Program-made: the position numbers and the translations under genes | NCBI GenBank assembly: GCA_965205595.1 | Contig: CBDBHI010000080.1 | Coordinates: forward strand, 48,074 to 112,073 | DNA length: 64,000 bases | DNA from: CATQHP01 sp965205595 | GTDB lineage: Bacteria; Acidobacteriota; Terriglobia; Bryobacterales; UBA6623 | Direction of reading: 5' to 3' | Shown here: in pieces, positions 32,284-41,467 of the stretch | How positions within the stretch are numbered: the first letter of the stretch is position 1 | Layout of the letters: every line of letters starts with the position of its first letter | The notes under the pieces: generated by a model | The model's input: only the letters and a program-made list of their open reading frames with translations | Told to the model about the DNA's origin: nothing | Database searches by the model: none

Positions 32284-33108
32284 CTACCACCCGCTGTCCC
32301 AGTTCGATGTAAGCCGGTGAAGTTGCACAAGGCGCCGTAGGAGAGCCGGCAGAAGTTCCAGCCGTAACGCGTTGGCTCCGTCTGACTTTGCGGCTTCAGG
32401 CTTGTCGTGAACTTCGAAAAACACCCCGTTGACGCCGGCTGCGACGCCGGCCCTCGCCAGAGTCTCGATGAACTCAGGCTGCCCTCCGCTCGCGCCACCC
32501 TGTGCACCGGGTAGCTGTAGGCTATGCGTTACATCGAGGACGGTTGGGTAGCCTAGTTTGCACATGATCGCTAGTGCTCGGAAGTCGACTACGAGATTCT
32601 GGTATCCGAAACTACTGCCACGTTCCGTGAGGAGAATCTTATCGTTGCCCGTGGAGGCCACTTTGTCGGCGGCGTATCGCATATCCCACGGCGCGAGGAA
32701 TTGACCTTTCTTGATATTGACCACTCGTCCGCTGCTACCGGCCGCAACAAGCAGGTCGGTCTGGCGACATAGAAATGCCGGAATCTGGACGACATCGCAG
32801 ACTGCCGCTACTTGCTCGACCTGATCCGGCTGGTGAACGTCAGTGAGAACCGGCAGCCCGGTCTCGCGCTTGACCTCAGTCAACACCCGCAGGCCTTCTT
32901 TGAGGCCTGGGCCTCGGAACGATTCGACACTTGTCCGGTTCGCCTTGTCGAATGAAGCCTTAAATACCGCGGGCAACCCCGCAACCCGTGCAGCTTCGGC
33001 TACCGCCCTGCCGATCTTGATTGCATGCTCGTGCGATTCGATCACGCAGGGACCGGCTATGAGAAATAGATCGCCCGAACTCAACACTTCCCAGACAGAA
33101 TTTGCCAT
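32284..33108 (-). CDS. kdsA: 3-deoxy-8-phosphooctulonate synthase
   Basis: A 274-residue enzyme that condenses phosphoenolpyruvate and arabinose-5-phosphate to Kdo-8-phosphate, an LPS inner-core precursor. Motifs: LFLIAGPCVIESHEHA, AVFKASFDKANRTS, LPVLTDVHQPDQV, VQIPAFLCRQTDLL, NIKKGQFLAPWDM and FFEVHDKPEAAKSDG. Length and order match KdsA. The metal-type Cys is plausible at IAGPC (Cys21), as in metal-dependent KdsA enzymes, but this needs alignment. It is divergent from sucA. The gene supports an LPS-bearing, Gram-negative organism. Confidence 0.95.
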   Translation of the reverse strand: MANSVWEVLSSGDLFLIAGPCVIESHEHAIKIGRAVAEAARVAGLPAVFKASFDKANRTSVESFRGPGLKEGLRVLTEVKRETGLPVLTDVHQPDQVEQVAAVCDVVQIPAFLCRQTDLLVAAGSSGRVVNIKKGQFLAPWDMRYAADKVASTGNDKILLTERGSSFGYQNLVVDFRALAIMCKLGYPTVLDVTHSLQLPGAQGGASGGQPEFIETLARAGVAAGVNGVFFEVHDKPEAAKSDGANALRLELLPALLRRLVQLHRLTSNWDSGW

Positions 33109-33351
33109 GCCTTCGTTTATCGCACGTCAGCGACGGCGGCTTTACACCTCTGACGGCATTGCCGAGCCGTTTGGCCGGCCCCGACCAGTGGCCGACGCTT
33201 CCCGCCGGAGGTGCGCGCCCCGATTTCGAGGCGAGGGCGCGCGTCGAGGATTGAGCGGATCGCTTGACCCCCTCGGCCAGCGGTGGTCAGATGAAAGGAG
33301 TTCTCGGGGCGATCGTATGCGCCGCGCGGCAGGACGAAAGGACTCGTCACT

Positions 33352-36153
33352 ATGAGCGATCAAACGGGGTGGCCCAGCGACGCCAATCTGGCGTTCGCGG
33401 AGAGTTTGCACGCCGACTACCTGCGCGACCCGGGCTCGGTGACCGCCGAATGGCGAGCATACTTCGAGCAATTTCCAGGCGGCCCTGAAAGTTTCAACGG
33501 CGTGCTCCCCGGCGTTGAGGGCCATGAGAGCGTTGGGCTGACGTCCACTAAACAGGACCCGGTGTTTACTCACCCTGAGACTGATGCGGCACTGCAAGAC
33601 CGCATCGATAAGCTCGTACGTGCCTATCGCGTCCGCGGACACATGATCGCCGATCTCGACCCGCTCGGGATTCCGCGCCCTTCTCCACCAGAGTTGGAAC
33701 CTGGGTATTTCGGGCTAACTCAAGCGGACATGAGCCGCACAGTGTCGGCGAATTCGCTGACCGGTTGGGCGGCACCGAATGTCGCCGCGATAATCGAGCG
33801 CCTGAGAGAAACCTACTGCCGTTCGATCGGCGTGCAGTTCATGCACATTGACGACATGGCGGTTCGCGAGTGGTTGCAGGAACGAACAGAGGGTTCCGCC
33901 AACCATCTGCAACTGAGCCGCAAGCGACAATTGCGAATTTTCACGAGGCTGATTGATGCCTCGATGTTTGAAGAGTTTATCCAGAAAAAATACGTGGGCG
34001 CGAAGAGCTTTTCGCTCGAAGGTTGCGAAAGCCTGATTCCGTTACTTGACCTTGCGATCGAACGCGCCGGTGACAGCGGGGTCGATCAAGTCGTGCTCGG
34101 GATGGCGCACCGCGGCCGGCTTAATGTACTTGTCAATATTTTGGGCAAGAGCGCCCAGGAAATTTTTAGGGAATTTGACGACGCCAACCCCGACAAGTAT
34201 CGAGGGCGCGGCGATGTGAAATATCACCTCGGCTACCGTAGCGATTGGACCACGGCGAAAGGCAACAAGGTCCACCTCGCGCTGTGCTTCAACCCTAGCC
34301 ACCTCGAATTCGTCAACCCAGTCGCCATGGGTCGCATGCGGGCTAAGCAAGACCGCTATTACGCGGGCCGCCGAGAGCAAGGGCTGGTGATGCTAATTCA
34401 CGGCGACGCGGCATTCGCCGGCGAGGGCATTATTCAGGAGACGCTCAATTTGAGCGAACTGCCAGGGTATACCGTCGGAGGGACCGTTCACATCGTCCTG
34501 AACAATCAGATCGGCTTCACGACGCGTCCCGAGCAGGGCCGGTCAACGATTTATGCGTCAGGGATCGCGAAGATGCTGCAGATCCCGATTTTCCACGTCA
34601 ACGGCGAAGACCCGGAATCGGTCGCGCAAGTGGTTCGTCTGGCGATCGATTTTCGCAACACCTTCCACCAGGACGTTGTTATCGACATGTATGGCTACCG
34701 CCGCCATGGCCACAACGAGAGTGACGAGCCGAGTTTTACGCAGCCGCTTATGGTGCGGGCGATTGCGCAGCGGAAGTCCGTTCGTGAGGGTTATCTCGAA
34801 CACCTGCTGGCTCAGGGCGGGGTGACCGAGGAAGAGGCCGACCGGATTGCGTCCGAGCGGCGTGGACACCTTGAGCAAGAGCTCACGGCGGCTCGCAGCG
34901 AGGACTACGTGGAGTCAGGCGGACGCCGTGGCAGCCACTGGAGCGGTTATCAGGGCGGGTCGGACGAAAGCGTCCCCGACGTCGACAGTGGGGTCGACAA
35001 CAAGCGCTTGCGTGCGTTGCTCATGAAGCTCGCGGCAATACCAAAGGACTTCAATGTTGATCGCCGCATCGAAAAACTTCTCAAAATGCGCGAGGAAATG
35101 GCGCACGGTGAACGCCAACTTGATTGGTCCGCCGGCGAAGCGTTGGCCTACGCCTCAATATTGACTGAGGGGCTCAAAGTGCGCATGACGGGACAGGACT
35201 GCGAGCGCGGAACGTTTAGTCATCGGCACGCTGTTCTGCGCGATACACAGTCGGGAGAGGCCTACGTGCCGCTCAAGAACCTGTCGTCACGCCAGGCGGA
35301 TTTCGAGGTTCACAATAGCCCACTTTCCGAAGCCGGCGTACTCGGCTTTGAATGGGGATACAGCCTTGACTGGCCCGACGGCCTAGTCATCTGGGAAGCT
35401 CAGTTTGGCGACTTCGCGAACACCGCGCAGGTCATCATTGATCAATTCATCGCAAGCGGTGAAGACAAGTGGGGGCGGCTGAGCGGTCTGGTGATGCTAC
35501 TGCCGCACGGATTCGAAGGTCAGGGGCCGGAGCATTCCAGCGCTCGCTTGGAACGATTTTTACAGCTTGCGGCCGAAGACAACATGCAAGTTGTCAACCC
35601 GACGACCCCCGCTCAAATTTTCCATGCTCTGCGCCGACAGCTGGTGCGCCCCTGGCGTAAGCCGCTGGTAGTGATGAGCCCCAAGAGTTTGTTGCGGCAT
35701 CCGAAGGTGAAATCAGGATTGGACGAGCTCAGCTCGGGAACGTTCCAACGCATCATCGTCGACCAGGTTGAAGACTCGTCCGCCGTCAAGAAACTGCTGA
35801 TTTGCTCGGGCAAGCTTTATTACGAGTTACTTGCCGCGCGGACTGAAGGCGCTTTCGAAGACGTTGCGCTGGTGAGATTTGAACAACTCTATCCGCTCAG
35901 CGATAAGACGGTCATCGACGCGCTTAAGCCGTTTGCGGCTGGTGTTCCCGCAGTGTGGGTTCAAGAGGAACCCGAAAACATGGGTGCTTGGACATACTTG
36001 CGGGCACGCTTTCTCGACAGGTTGCCGGACGGTCGACCGTTCTCGGGGATTTTTCGCCACGCCTCGGCAAGTCCGGCAACAGGCTCGACGGGAAGTCACA
36101 AGATGGAGCAGCAACGATTGCTCGACGCCGCGTTCGGCGCAGCTAAGATTTAG
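33352..36153 (+). CDS. sucA: 2-oxoglutarate dehydrogenase E1 component
   Basis: A 933-residue ThDP-dependent enzyme, E1 of the 2-oxoglutarate dehydrogenase complex of the TCA cycle. The N-terminus has NLAFAESLHADYLRDPGSV, followed by AWRAYF-type docking sequence. ThDP domain motifs: VVLGMAHRGRLNVL, LIHGDAAFAGEGIIQET and NNQIGFTTRP; the pyrimidine-binding domain has GQDCERGTFSHRHAVL and GFEWGYSL. The C-terminal domain ends in VQEEPENMGAWTYL. It starts the plus-strand operon sucA-sucB-lpdA; sucB follows after 21 bp. An AAAGGA sequence precedes ATG 33352. It is divergent from kdsA, with ~240 bp between. Confidence 0.97.
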   Translation: MSDQTGWPSDANLAFAESLHADYLRDPGSVTAEWRAYFEQFPGGPESFNGVLPGVEGHESVGLTSTKQDPVFTHPETDAALQDRIDKLVRAYRVRGHMIADLDPLGIPRPSPPELEPGYFGLTQADMSRTVSANSLTGWAAPNVAAIIERLRETYCRSIGVQFMHIDDMAVREWLQERTEGSANHLQLSRKRQLRIFTRLIDASMFEEFIQKKYVGAKSFSLEGCESLIPLLDLAIERAGDSGVDQVVLGMAHRGRLNVLVNILGKSAQEIFREFDDANPDKYRGRGDVKYHLGYRSDWTTAKGNKVHLALCFNPSHLEFVNPVAMGRMRAKQDRYYAGRREQGLVMLIHGDAAFAGEGIIQETLNLSELPGYTVGGTVHIVLNNQIGFTTRPEQGRSTIYASGIAKMLQIPIFHVNGEDPESVAQVVRLAIDFRNTFHQDVVIDMYGYRRHGHNESDEPSFTQPLMVRAIAQRKSVREGYLEHLLAQGGVTEEEADRIASERRGHLEQELTAARSEDYVESGGRRGSHWSGYQGGSDESVPDVDSGVDNKRLRALLMKLAAIPKDFNVDRRIEKLLKMREEMAHGERQLDWSAGEALAYASILTEGLKVRMTGQDCERGTFSHRHAVLRDTQSGEAYVPLKNLSSRQADFEVHNSPLSEAGVLGFEWGYSLDWPDGLVIWEAQFGDFANTAQVIIDQFIASGEDKWGRLSGLVMLLPHGFEGQGPEHSSARLERFLQLAAEDNMQVVNPTTPAQIFHALRRQLVRPWRKPLVVMSPKSLLRHPKVKSGLDELSSGTFQRIIVDQVEDSSAVKKLLICSGKLYYELLAARTEGAFEDVALVRFEQLYPLSDKTVIDALKPFAAGVPAVWVQEEPENMGAWTYLRARFLDRLPDGRPFSGIFRHASASPATGSTGSHKMEQQRLLDAAFGAAKI

Positions 36154-36174
36154 CGATTTACCAAAGGAAATTCG

Positions 36175-37377
36175 ATGCCAGTAGAAGTGACCATTCCGCA
36201 AGCGGGCGAGTCGATTACCGAAGTCCAAGTCGGCGAATGGCGTAAGAGCGTCGGAGACCGGGTCGAGGTCGACGAAGTGATCGTCGAGATTGAAACCGAC
36301 AAGGCGGCGATCGAACTGCCGGCCCCGGTCGCAGGGCGACTGTCAGAGATTCGATTGGAGACCGGTGCCGACGCGGCCATAGGCGATGTCGTCGCGATCA
36401 TCGAAGAAGGGGCAGATGGAAACGTCTCAGTACCCGTAGTCAAAGCGCCTGCCGATGAGCCCGCGGTGGTGGAGGAACCGCGCGTGATGCCCGCCGCGGC
36501 GCGCGTCATCGCTCAGAACGATTTGACGGCGGCGGACGTTGAGGGGACTGGCCCCGGCGGGCGCATTCTCAAAGAGAACGTTGAGCAGCTGCTCGAAAAG
36601 CGTGCAGCGACACCCGCTCCTGAACCCGCGGCACCCCCGGTTCTTTCGCCTCCGGCCGCTGTATCATCGCCCGGCGACCGCGAGGAACGAGTCGTCCCGA
36701 TGACGCCGATGCGCAAAGTCATTGCCCGTAATTTGGTTCAGGCGCAGCAAAACGCGGCGCTGCTAACTACATTCAACGAAGCCGACATGTCGGCGGTGAT
36801 CGAAATCCGCAAGAAACACAAGGAACGCTTCATCGCCGCGCACGGTATCAAGCTAGGCTTTATGTCGTTTTTCGTAAAAGCCTCCGTGGAGGCTCTCAAA
36901 GCGGTGCCGGCGGTCAATGCGATGATCCGCGACGCGAATATTGTTTATCGCGACTACTGCGATATTGGTATCGCCGTCGGCGGCGGCAAAGGACTACTGG
37001 TTCCAAACATCCGCGATGCTCAGTCGATGAGCTTTTCGGAGATCGAGAAAACAATAGCCGACTTTGGTGCACGCGCAAAGCAGAATCGCATTGAACTCTC
37101 GGAGTTGCAAGGTGGTACCTTCACGATCAGCAACGGCGGCATCTATGGATCGATGCTCTCGACGCCGATTATCAATTCGCCCCAGAGCGCCATCCTCGGG
37201 ATGCACAACATCGAACAACGCGCGGTCGTTCGCGACGGCGAGATCGTGGCGCGCCCGATGATGTATCTCGCCCTCACGTACGACCACCGGCTGGTGGACG
37301 GCCGTGAGGCGGTGACGTTTCTCAGACGCATCAAAGACGTGATTGAAGATCCAGCGCGCATATTGTTTGAGATCTAA
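36175..37377 (+). CDS. sucB: 2-oxoglutarate dehydrogenase E2 (dihydrolipoyl succinyltransferase)
   Basis: A 400-residue E2 subunit carrying one lipoyl domain (residues 1-~80; lipoylated Lys43 in EIETDKAAIELPAP), a peripheral-subunit-binding domain (PAAARVIAQNDLTAADVEG) and, after a Pro/Ala-rich linker, the catalytic domain. The active-site motif is TYDHRLVDGREAVTFL with the catalytic His. TFTISNGGIYGSMLSTPIIN is typical of succinyl-type E2. Transfers succinyl groups from lipoate to CoA. It lies between sucA and lpdA and its TAA overlaps the lpdA ATG by one base (TAATG). Confidence 0.96.
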   Translation: MPVEVTIPQAGESITEVQVGEWRKSVGDRVEVDEVIVEIETDKAAIELPAPVAGRLSEIRLETGADAAIGDVVAIIEEGADGNVSVPVVKAPADEPAVVEEPRVMPAAARVIAQNDLTAADVEGTGPGGRILKENVEQLLEKRAATPAPEPAAPPVLSPPAAVSSPGDREERVVPMTPMRKVIARNLVQAQQNAALLTTFNEADMSAVIEIRKKHKERFIAAHGIKLGFMSFFVKASVEALKAVPAVNAMIRDANIVYRDYCDIGIAVGGGKGLLVPNIRDAQSMSFSEIEKTIADFGARAKQNRIELSELQGGTFTISNGGIYGSMLSTPIINSPQSAILGMHNIEQRAVVRDGEIVARPMMYLALTYDHRLVDGREAVTFLRRIKDVIEDPARILFEI

Positions 37378-38768
37378 TGGCGCGGATAAAACACGATCTA
37401 TTGGTAATCGGTGCTGGTCCGGGCGGCTACGTCGCAGCAATTCGGGCAGCGCAGCTAGGCCTGGATACGGCCTGCGTCGAAAAGGTGAAAGAACTCGGCG
37501 GCACTTGTCTGCGGGTTGGCTGTATTCCTAGCAAGGCTCTGCTCGAATCGAGCGAGCACTACGAGCAAGCGCGGCACGAACTGGGTGAACACGGCGTCAA
37601 CCTGTCCGGCGTCGAGTTGAACCTGAAAAAAATGCTCCAGCGCAAGGACCGAGTGGTCAAGACACTGACCGGTGGAGTCGGCTCATTATTCCGCAAGAAC
37701 AAAGTTACGCGATACGAGGGTCATGCGCGCTTCGAAGCGCCGGGACGCGTGGCGGTCGAAAACTCCGACGGCTCGACGACGATTGAAGCAAAGCATGTGA
37801 TCATCGCCACGGGAAGCGTCACCGCGTCGCTCCCGGGCGTCGAACACGACGGCGACCGTATCGGCTCGTCAACCGAGGCGTTGAGCTATCCCGAGGTTCC
37901 CGAGCACTTGATCGTGATCGGCGCGGGATACATCGGCCTTGAGATGGGCTCAGTCTGGCGACGGCTTGGGGCTCGTGTCACCGTGCTTGAGTATCTCGAC
38001 CGCATCTTGCCCGGCATGGACAACGAGATCGCCGCCGAGGCCGAAAAGCTCTTTGCGAGACAGGGGTTCGAGTTTCGGCTTGGTTCACGCGTAACCGCGG
38101 CGAGGGTCGAAGGCAGCCAGTGCGTCGTGGAGATCGATGGCGCTGATCCTATTTCAGGCGCCCGGGTTTTGGTCGCGGTTGGTCGAAAGCCCAACACCGA
38201 CGGCCTCGGGCTAGACGCATTAGGAATCGAACTCGATCGGCGCGGCCGCGTCCCCGTGGACGAACACTACGCTACTTCAGTAGCGGGCACCTACGCTATC
38301 GGAGACGTTATCGCCGGTCCAATGCTCGCGCACAAAGCAGAAGAAGAAGGCATCGCGTGCGTCGAACACATCGCAACCGGTTACGGGCACGTCAACTACG
38401 ACGCGATCCCGGGGGTTTGCTATACGCATCCTGAAGTCGCATCCGTCGGAAAGACAGAAGAGCAACTTAACGAGGCCGGGGTCGCATTCCGCAAGGGCAA
38501 GTTCCCGTTTCGTGCCAATGGGCGAGCCCGCGCGCTGGGTCAAGTTGATGGGTTCGTCAAATTACTGGCCGACGCGAAAACCGACCGTCTTCTCGGCGTC
38601 CACATTATTGGACCGCGGGCGGGTGATCTTATCGCTGAAGCCGCCGCGGCAATTGAATTCGGTGCGAGCGCCGAGGACGTGGCGCGTACGAGCCACGCCC
38701 ACCCGACATTGGCGGAAGCGATGAAAGAGGCCGCCTTTGACGTCGACGGCCGCGTGATTCACTTCTAA
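37377..38768 (+). CDS. lpdA: Dihydrolipoyl dehydrogenase (E3)
   Basis: A 463-residue flavoenzyme that re-oxidises dihydrolipoyl groups with NAD. Motifs: FAD-binding VIGAGPGGYVAAIRAAQLG, redox pair GGTCLRVGCIPSKALL (the two Cys six apart), NAD-binding IVIGAGYIGLEMGSVWRRLG, and a C-terminal dimer interface with TSHAHPTLAEAMKEAAF including the His-Glu pair. A GD motif AIGDVIAGPMLAHKAEEEG is present. The ATG overlaps the sucB stop by one base, so translational coupling is likely. The enzyme may also serve other 2-oxoacid dehydrogenase complexes encoded elsewhere. Confidence 0.97.
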   Translation: MARIKHDLLVIGAGPGGYVAAIRAAQLGLDTACVEKVKELGGTCLRVGCIPSKALLESSEHYEQARHELGEHGVNLSGVELNLKKMLQRKDRVVKTLTGGVGSLFRKNKVTRYEGHARFEAPGRVAVENSDGSTTIEAKHVIIATGSVTASLPGVEHDGDRIGSSTEALSYPEVPEHLIVIGAGYIGLEMGSVWRRLGARVTVLEYLDRILPGMDNEIAAEAEKLFARQGFEFRLGSRVTAARVEGSQCVVEIDGADPISGARVLVAVGRKPNTDGLGLDALGIELDRRGRVPVDEHYATSVAGTYAIGDVIAGPMLAHKAEEEGIACVEHIATGYGHVNYDAIPGVCYTHPEVASVGKTEEQLNEAGVAFRKGKFPFRANGRARALGQVDGFVKLLADAKTDRLLGVHIIGPRAGDLIAEAAAAIEFGASAEDVARTSHAHPTLAEAMKEAAFDVDGRVIHF

Positions 38769-38858
38769 TTCTTACGCGACACCTCAACGCTGCCGCGTGG
38801 ACAACCTATGTACGAGCGGTGAACGGACCGTCCACGGCTCTGTGGCGCGCTAGCGCGG

Positions 38859-39221
38859 TTACATCGAGATTGATGAAACGGCGATGGTGTCGCCAGATAG
38901 CGCACCAGACACCGTCACCTTGTGACCGGCGTGCGAGGTAGCCGCTTCCTGATCATCCAACTTATAGATGTTGCCACCTTCTTCGGTCACCAGCACGACG
39001 GCTTCCCCGCCCTTGATGCAGCCTTGGGCGCAGCCAGCGTGTTCATCTGTCGCCGCCTTGCCTTCATTGGCGCATTTTTCATCCGACAACCAACCGACGT
39101 AGGTTGCATCGCTGTTCCCTTCTGGGGCTGATGCAACGGGCTCTTCGGTCGTCGCCTCGGGTGCGACGCCACAACCAAGGGCGAAACAAATCAACGAGAG
39201 GACAAGCAAAATTCGAAACAT
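38859..39221 (-). CDS. Small lipoprotein, DUF5818-like
   Basis: A 120-residue lipoprotein with signal MFRILLVLSLICFALGC (Cys17 lipidation). After a low-complexity Glu/Ala/Pro linker comes a small beta domain: YVGWLSDEKCAN, HAGCAQGCIKGGEAVVLVT and AGHKVTVSGALSGDTIAVSS. The pattern resembles DUF5818-type or similar Cys-containing OB-like lipoproteins common in Acidobacteria; the name is from memory. Function unknown. Its divergent partner is the TetR-type regulator gene. Confidence 0.7.
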   Translation of the reverse strand: MFRILLVLSLICFALGCGVAPEATTEEPVASAPEGNSDATYVGWLSDEKCANEGKAATDEHAGCAQGCIKGGEAVVLVTEEGGNIYKLDDQEAATSHAGHKVTVSGALSGDTIAVSSISM

Positions 39222-39288
39222 TCAGAAACCTCCGTGTCTGATTGAAAGTATGACCCGGAAAGAAAAAGACTGCAACCACCTCAGCGCC

Positions 39289-39317
39289 TTGACGAATCGA
39301 ATGTTTCGGGGTAGAAT
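39289..39317 (+). promoter_or_regulatory. Predicted sigma-70 promoter of the efflux operon
   Basis: TTGACG (39289-39294) and TAGAAT (39312-39317) are spaced by 17 bp, a near-consensus promoter. The first operator begins at the last base of the -10 box and the second lies further downstream, so repressor binding would block transcription start. The regulator gene starts at 39369. Confidence 0.75.
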
Positions 39318-39351
39318 TCAAACATACGTTTGAATCAAACATACGTTTGAA
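39317..39351 (+). promoter_or_regulatory. Two tandem operators for the TetR-type repressor
   Basis: The inverted repeat TTCAAACATACGTTTGAA (39317-39334; arms TTCAAAC/GTTTGAA) is followed by a second copy, TCAAACATACGTTTGAA (39335-39351), a 17-bp period. Both have 4-bp spacer ATAC. The location between the -10 box and the regulator start, and the match to GTTTGA-type sites used by some TetR proteins, support an autoregulatory operator. The two copies lie on nearly the same face of the helix only if bound in a staggered way. Confidence 0.75.
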
Positions 39352-39368
39352 CGACATTTAGACTTCCC

Positions 39369-40019
39369 ATGGCAGCCGACACCAAAGAGCAAATCATCGA
39401 TACCGCCGAGGAACTCTTCGCCGAACAGGGTATCGACGGCGTCTCCCTGCGAGCGATTACTCAAGCCGCCGACGTCAACCTGGCGTCGGTTAACTATCAC
39501 TTCGGGTCAAAAGAAGGTCTCGTTAGGGCCGTATTCGCGCGCCGAATCGGCGCGGTCAATCGGGAGCGGATCGCACTGCTCGATCAGGCTGAAAGCGAAG
39601 CCGGAAACGGTTCGCCGGCGGTCGAGCAGATACTCTACGCGATGTTTGCCCCGGCGATTCGACTTTCACAAGACCCAGCCAAGGGTCGCCGATTCATGCG
39701 AATGTGTGGTCGCTTTTACGCCGAACCCGCGGGCTATCTAGAAGCACTCTTCGAAGAACAGTTCGCGGAACTAATCAAACGGATGGACCACGCATTTCAT
39801 CGGGCGATGCCTGGGCTTCCTGAGAAGGATCTCCAATGGCGCGTCAATTTCTCGGTCGGAGTGATGGTCCACACGATGATGGACAGCGATCGCATCCGCC
39901 GCTGGACCCACGGAATCTGTGACCCGACCGATGTCGAGGGAACTATCGACGCCATGGTTCGTTATTCTTCAGCGGGGATGAACGCCGCGCCCTCGATCGT
40001 TTCTGGGGAGGGTGATTGA
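39369..40019 (+). CDS. TetR-family repressor (CecR-like) of the efflux operon
   Basis: A 216-residue DNA-binding regulator. The helix-turn-helix domain is at residues ~5-55: EQIIDTAEELFAEQGIDGVS, LRAITQAADVNLASVNYHFG, SKEGLVRAVF. The C-terminal ligand-binding domain (from ~75) is of the CecR/YbiH type, with RIRRW-like helices; the ligand is unknown. It is the first gene of the efflux operon, with stop codon overlapping the next gene, so it should repress itself and the pump. The near-consensus promoter and two operators lie just upstream. A drug, phenol or other hydrophobic inducer is plausible. Confidence 0.9.
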   Translation: MAADTKEQIIDTAEELFAEQGIDGVSLRAITQAADVNLASVNYHFGSKEGLVRAVFARRIGAVNRERIALLDQAESEAGNGSPAVEQILYAMFAPAIRLSQDPAKGRRFMRMCGRFYAEPAGYLEALFEEQFAELIKRMDHAFHRAMPGLPEKDLQWRVNFSVGVMVHTMMDSDRIRRWTHGICDPTDVEGTIDAMVRYSSAGMNAAPSIVSGEGD

Positions 40020-41458
40020 TGAGATTTTACGGAATTCTCGTGGCCGCCGTCGCTCTCGCCGGTTGCTCGAAGCCCATTGACCGCCCTGCGCGTGCGTTCA
40101 CGGTCGAGGCTCCGCTGGCTTGGAAGGGCGGCGAAGTCAGCGACTCAGCTAACGATGCCGACTGGTGGGCATACTTCGGCGACCGCGGCCTTGACCTGGT
40201 GATCAGCGAAGCTCTGACGAAGAATTACGATCTTCGGGCGGCAGCCGCCAGAATTGAAGCGGCACGGCAGGATGTGCGTATCTCTAGCGCGGCGGAACTT
40301 CCTGAATTGAGTCTGGGAGTAAACCGTTCGAGGCAGCGGCAGAACTTCGTCGGACTGCCCTTTCCGGGACTTGCCGGGCGGGTCTTGAGTAGTACGAATA
40401 CCAACACCGGGCTCTCGATGAATCTTGCCTGGGAAGTGGACGTATGGGGACGAATCAACGCGGGCAAGACCGCCGCGATTGCAAACTTTGAAGCTCGCGA
40501 GGCAGATCTCAACGGCGCTCGACTCTCGCTCACCGGGCAAGTTTCAAAGGCCTGGTTCGCCGCGATCGAGGCCGAACGCCAGGTCGGCATCGCTAAGGCG
40601 TCACTCGCCAGTTACGAAACATCGGCTGAGCGCGTTCGTGCGCGCTATAGCGCGGGAATTCGCCCCTCGCTCGATCTTCGCTTAGCGTTAAGCGAGATCG
40701 ACCGGGCTCAGGCCTTGGTTAAACAACGCGAGCAACAGCGCGACGCCTTTGTGCGTCAGCTGGAGGCGCTGGCGGGCCAGTGTCCGGCCGGTGAATACGC
40801 CTTGGCCGAGGATCTCCCCGAGGTTCCCGAACATGTCCCGGCGGGATTGCCGTCCGAGCTGGTCCATCGCCGCCCAGACCTGATTTCCGCGGAGCGCTCG
40901 CTGCTGGCTTCGGACGCGCGGATCGCGGAATCGAAAGCCGCCCTTCGGCCCAGCTTTTCGCTGACGTCAGGAGCAGGTAGCGCTAGCAACAAACTCGCTG
41001 ACCTGCTCAACCCGAACGTTCAGGTTTGGAACTACATCACGAGCATCGTGATGCCGATCTTCAACAACGGCCGCCTAAAGGCAGGAGTACGCGCAAATGA
41101 AGCGCGCGCAATGGAAGCGGCGGCCAACTACGAAAGCCGCATCCTTGGGGCCTACCGAGACGTCGAGATCGCTCTTGCGGCTGAGTCTATTTTGGCCGAG
41201 CGCGAGCGGGCTCTCAAGTCGGCAACCCGCAATGCACTGGCCGCGCGTGACCTCGCGGAACAACGCTATCGCGCGGGCCTGTCCGACATCATTACCGTCC
41301 TCTCATCACAGCGAACAGCTCTCGATTCCGAGAGCGCCCTGATAACCGTCAGGCGGGCGCGTCTCGACAACCGAGTGGATCTACACCTGGCGCTGGGTGG
41401 CGGCTTTGCCTCGGCAACTCCTGTTACGGCACCCGCCAATGGTGTTTCTACCGAATAG
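40019..41458 (+). CDS. RND outer-membrane factor, NodT/OprM-type lipoprotein
   Basis: A 479-residue outer-membrane channel of the tripartite efflux system. ATG 40019 overlaps the repressor stop (ATGA-type junction) and follows GGGGAGGG; a TTG one codon earlier is possible. A lipobox is at MRFYGILVAAVALAGC. The family motifs: DWWAYFGDRGLDLVISEALT, NYDLRAAAARIEAARQDV, LAWEVDVWGRI and LVHRRPDLISAERSLLASDA. The two helical halves repeat, as in TolC-like proteins. It lies between the repressor and adaptor genes (9-bp gap to the latter). Confidence 0.93.
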   Translation: MRFYGILVAAVALAGCSKPIDRPARAFTVEAPLAWKGGEVSDSANDADWWAYFGDRGLDLVISEALTKNYDLRAAAARIEAARQDVRISSAAELPELSLGVNRSRQRQNFVGLPFPGLAGRVLSSTNTNTGLSMNLAWEVDVWGRINAGKTAAIANFEAREADLNGARLSLTGQVSKAWFAAIEAERQVGIAKASLASYETSAERVRARYSAGIRPSLDLRLALSEIDRAQALVKQREQQRDAFVRQLEALAGQCPAGEYALAEDLPEVPEHVPAGLPSELVHRRPDLISAERSLLASDARIAESKAALRPSFSLTSGAGSASNKLADLLNPNVQVWNYITSIVMPIFNNGRLKAGVRANEARAMEAAANYESRILGAYRDVEIALAAESILAERERALKSATRNALAARDLAEQRYRAGLSDIITVLSSQRTALDSESALITVRRARLDNRVDLHLALGGGFASATPVTAPANGVSTE

Positions 41459-41467
41459 AGAATTATT

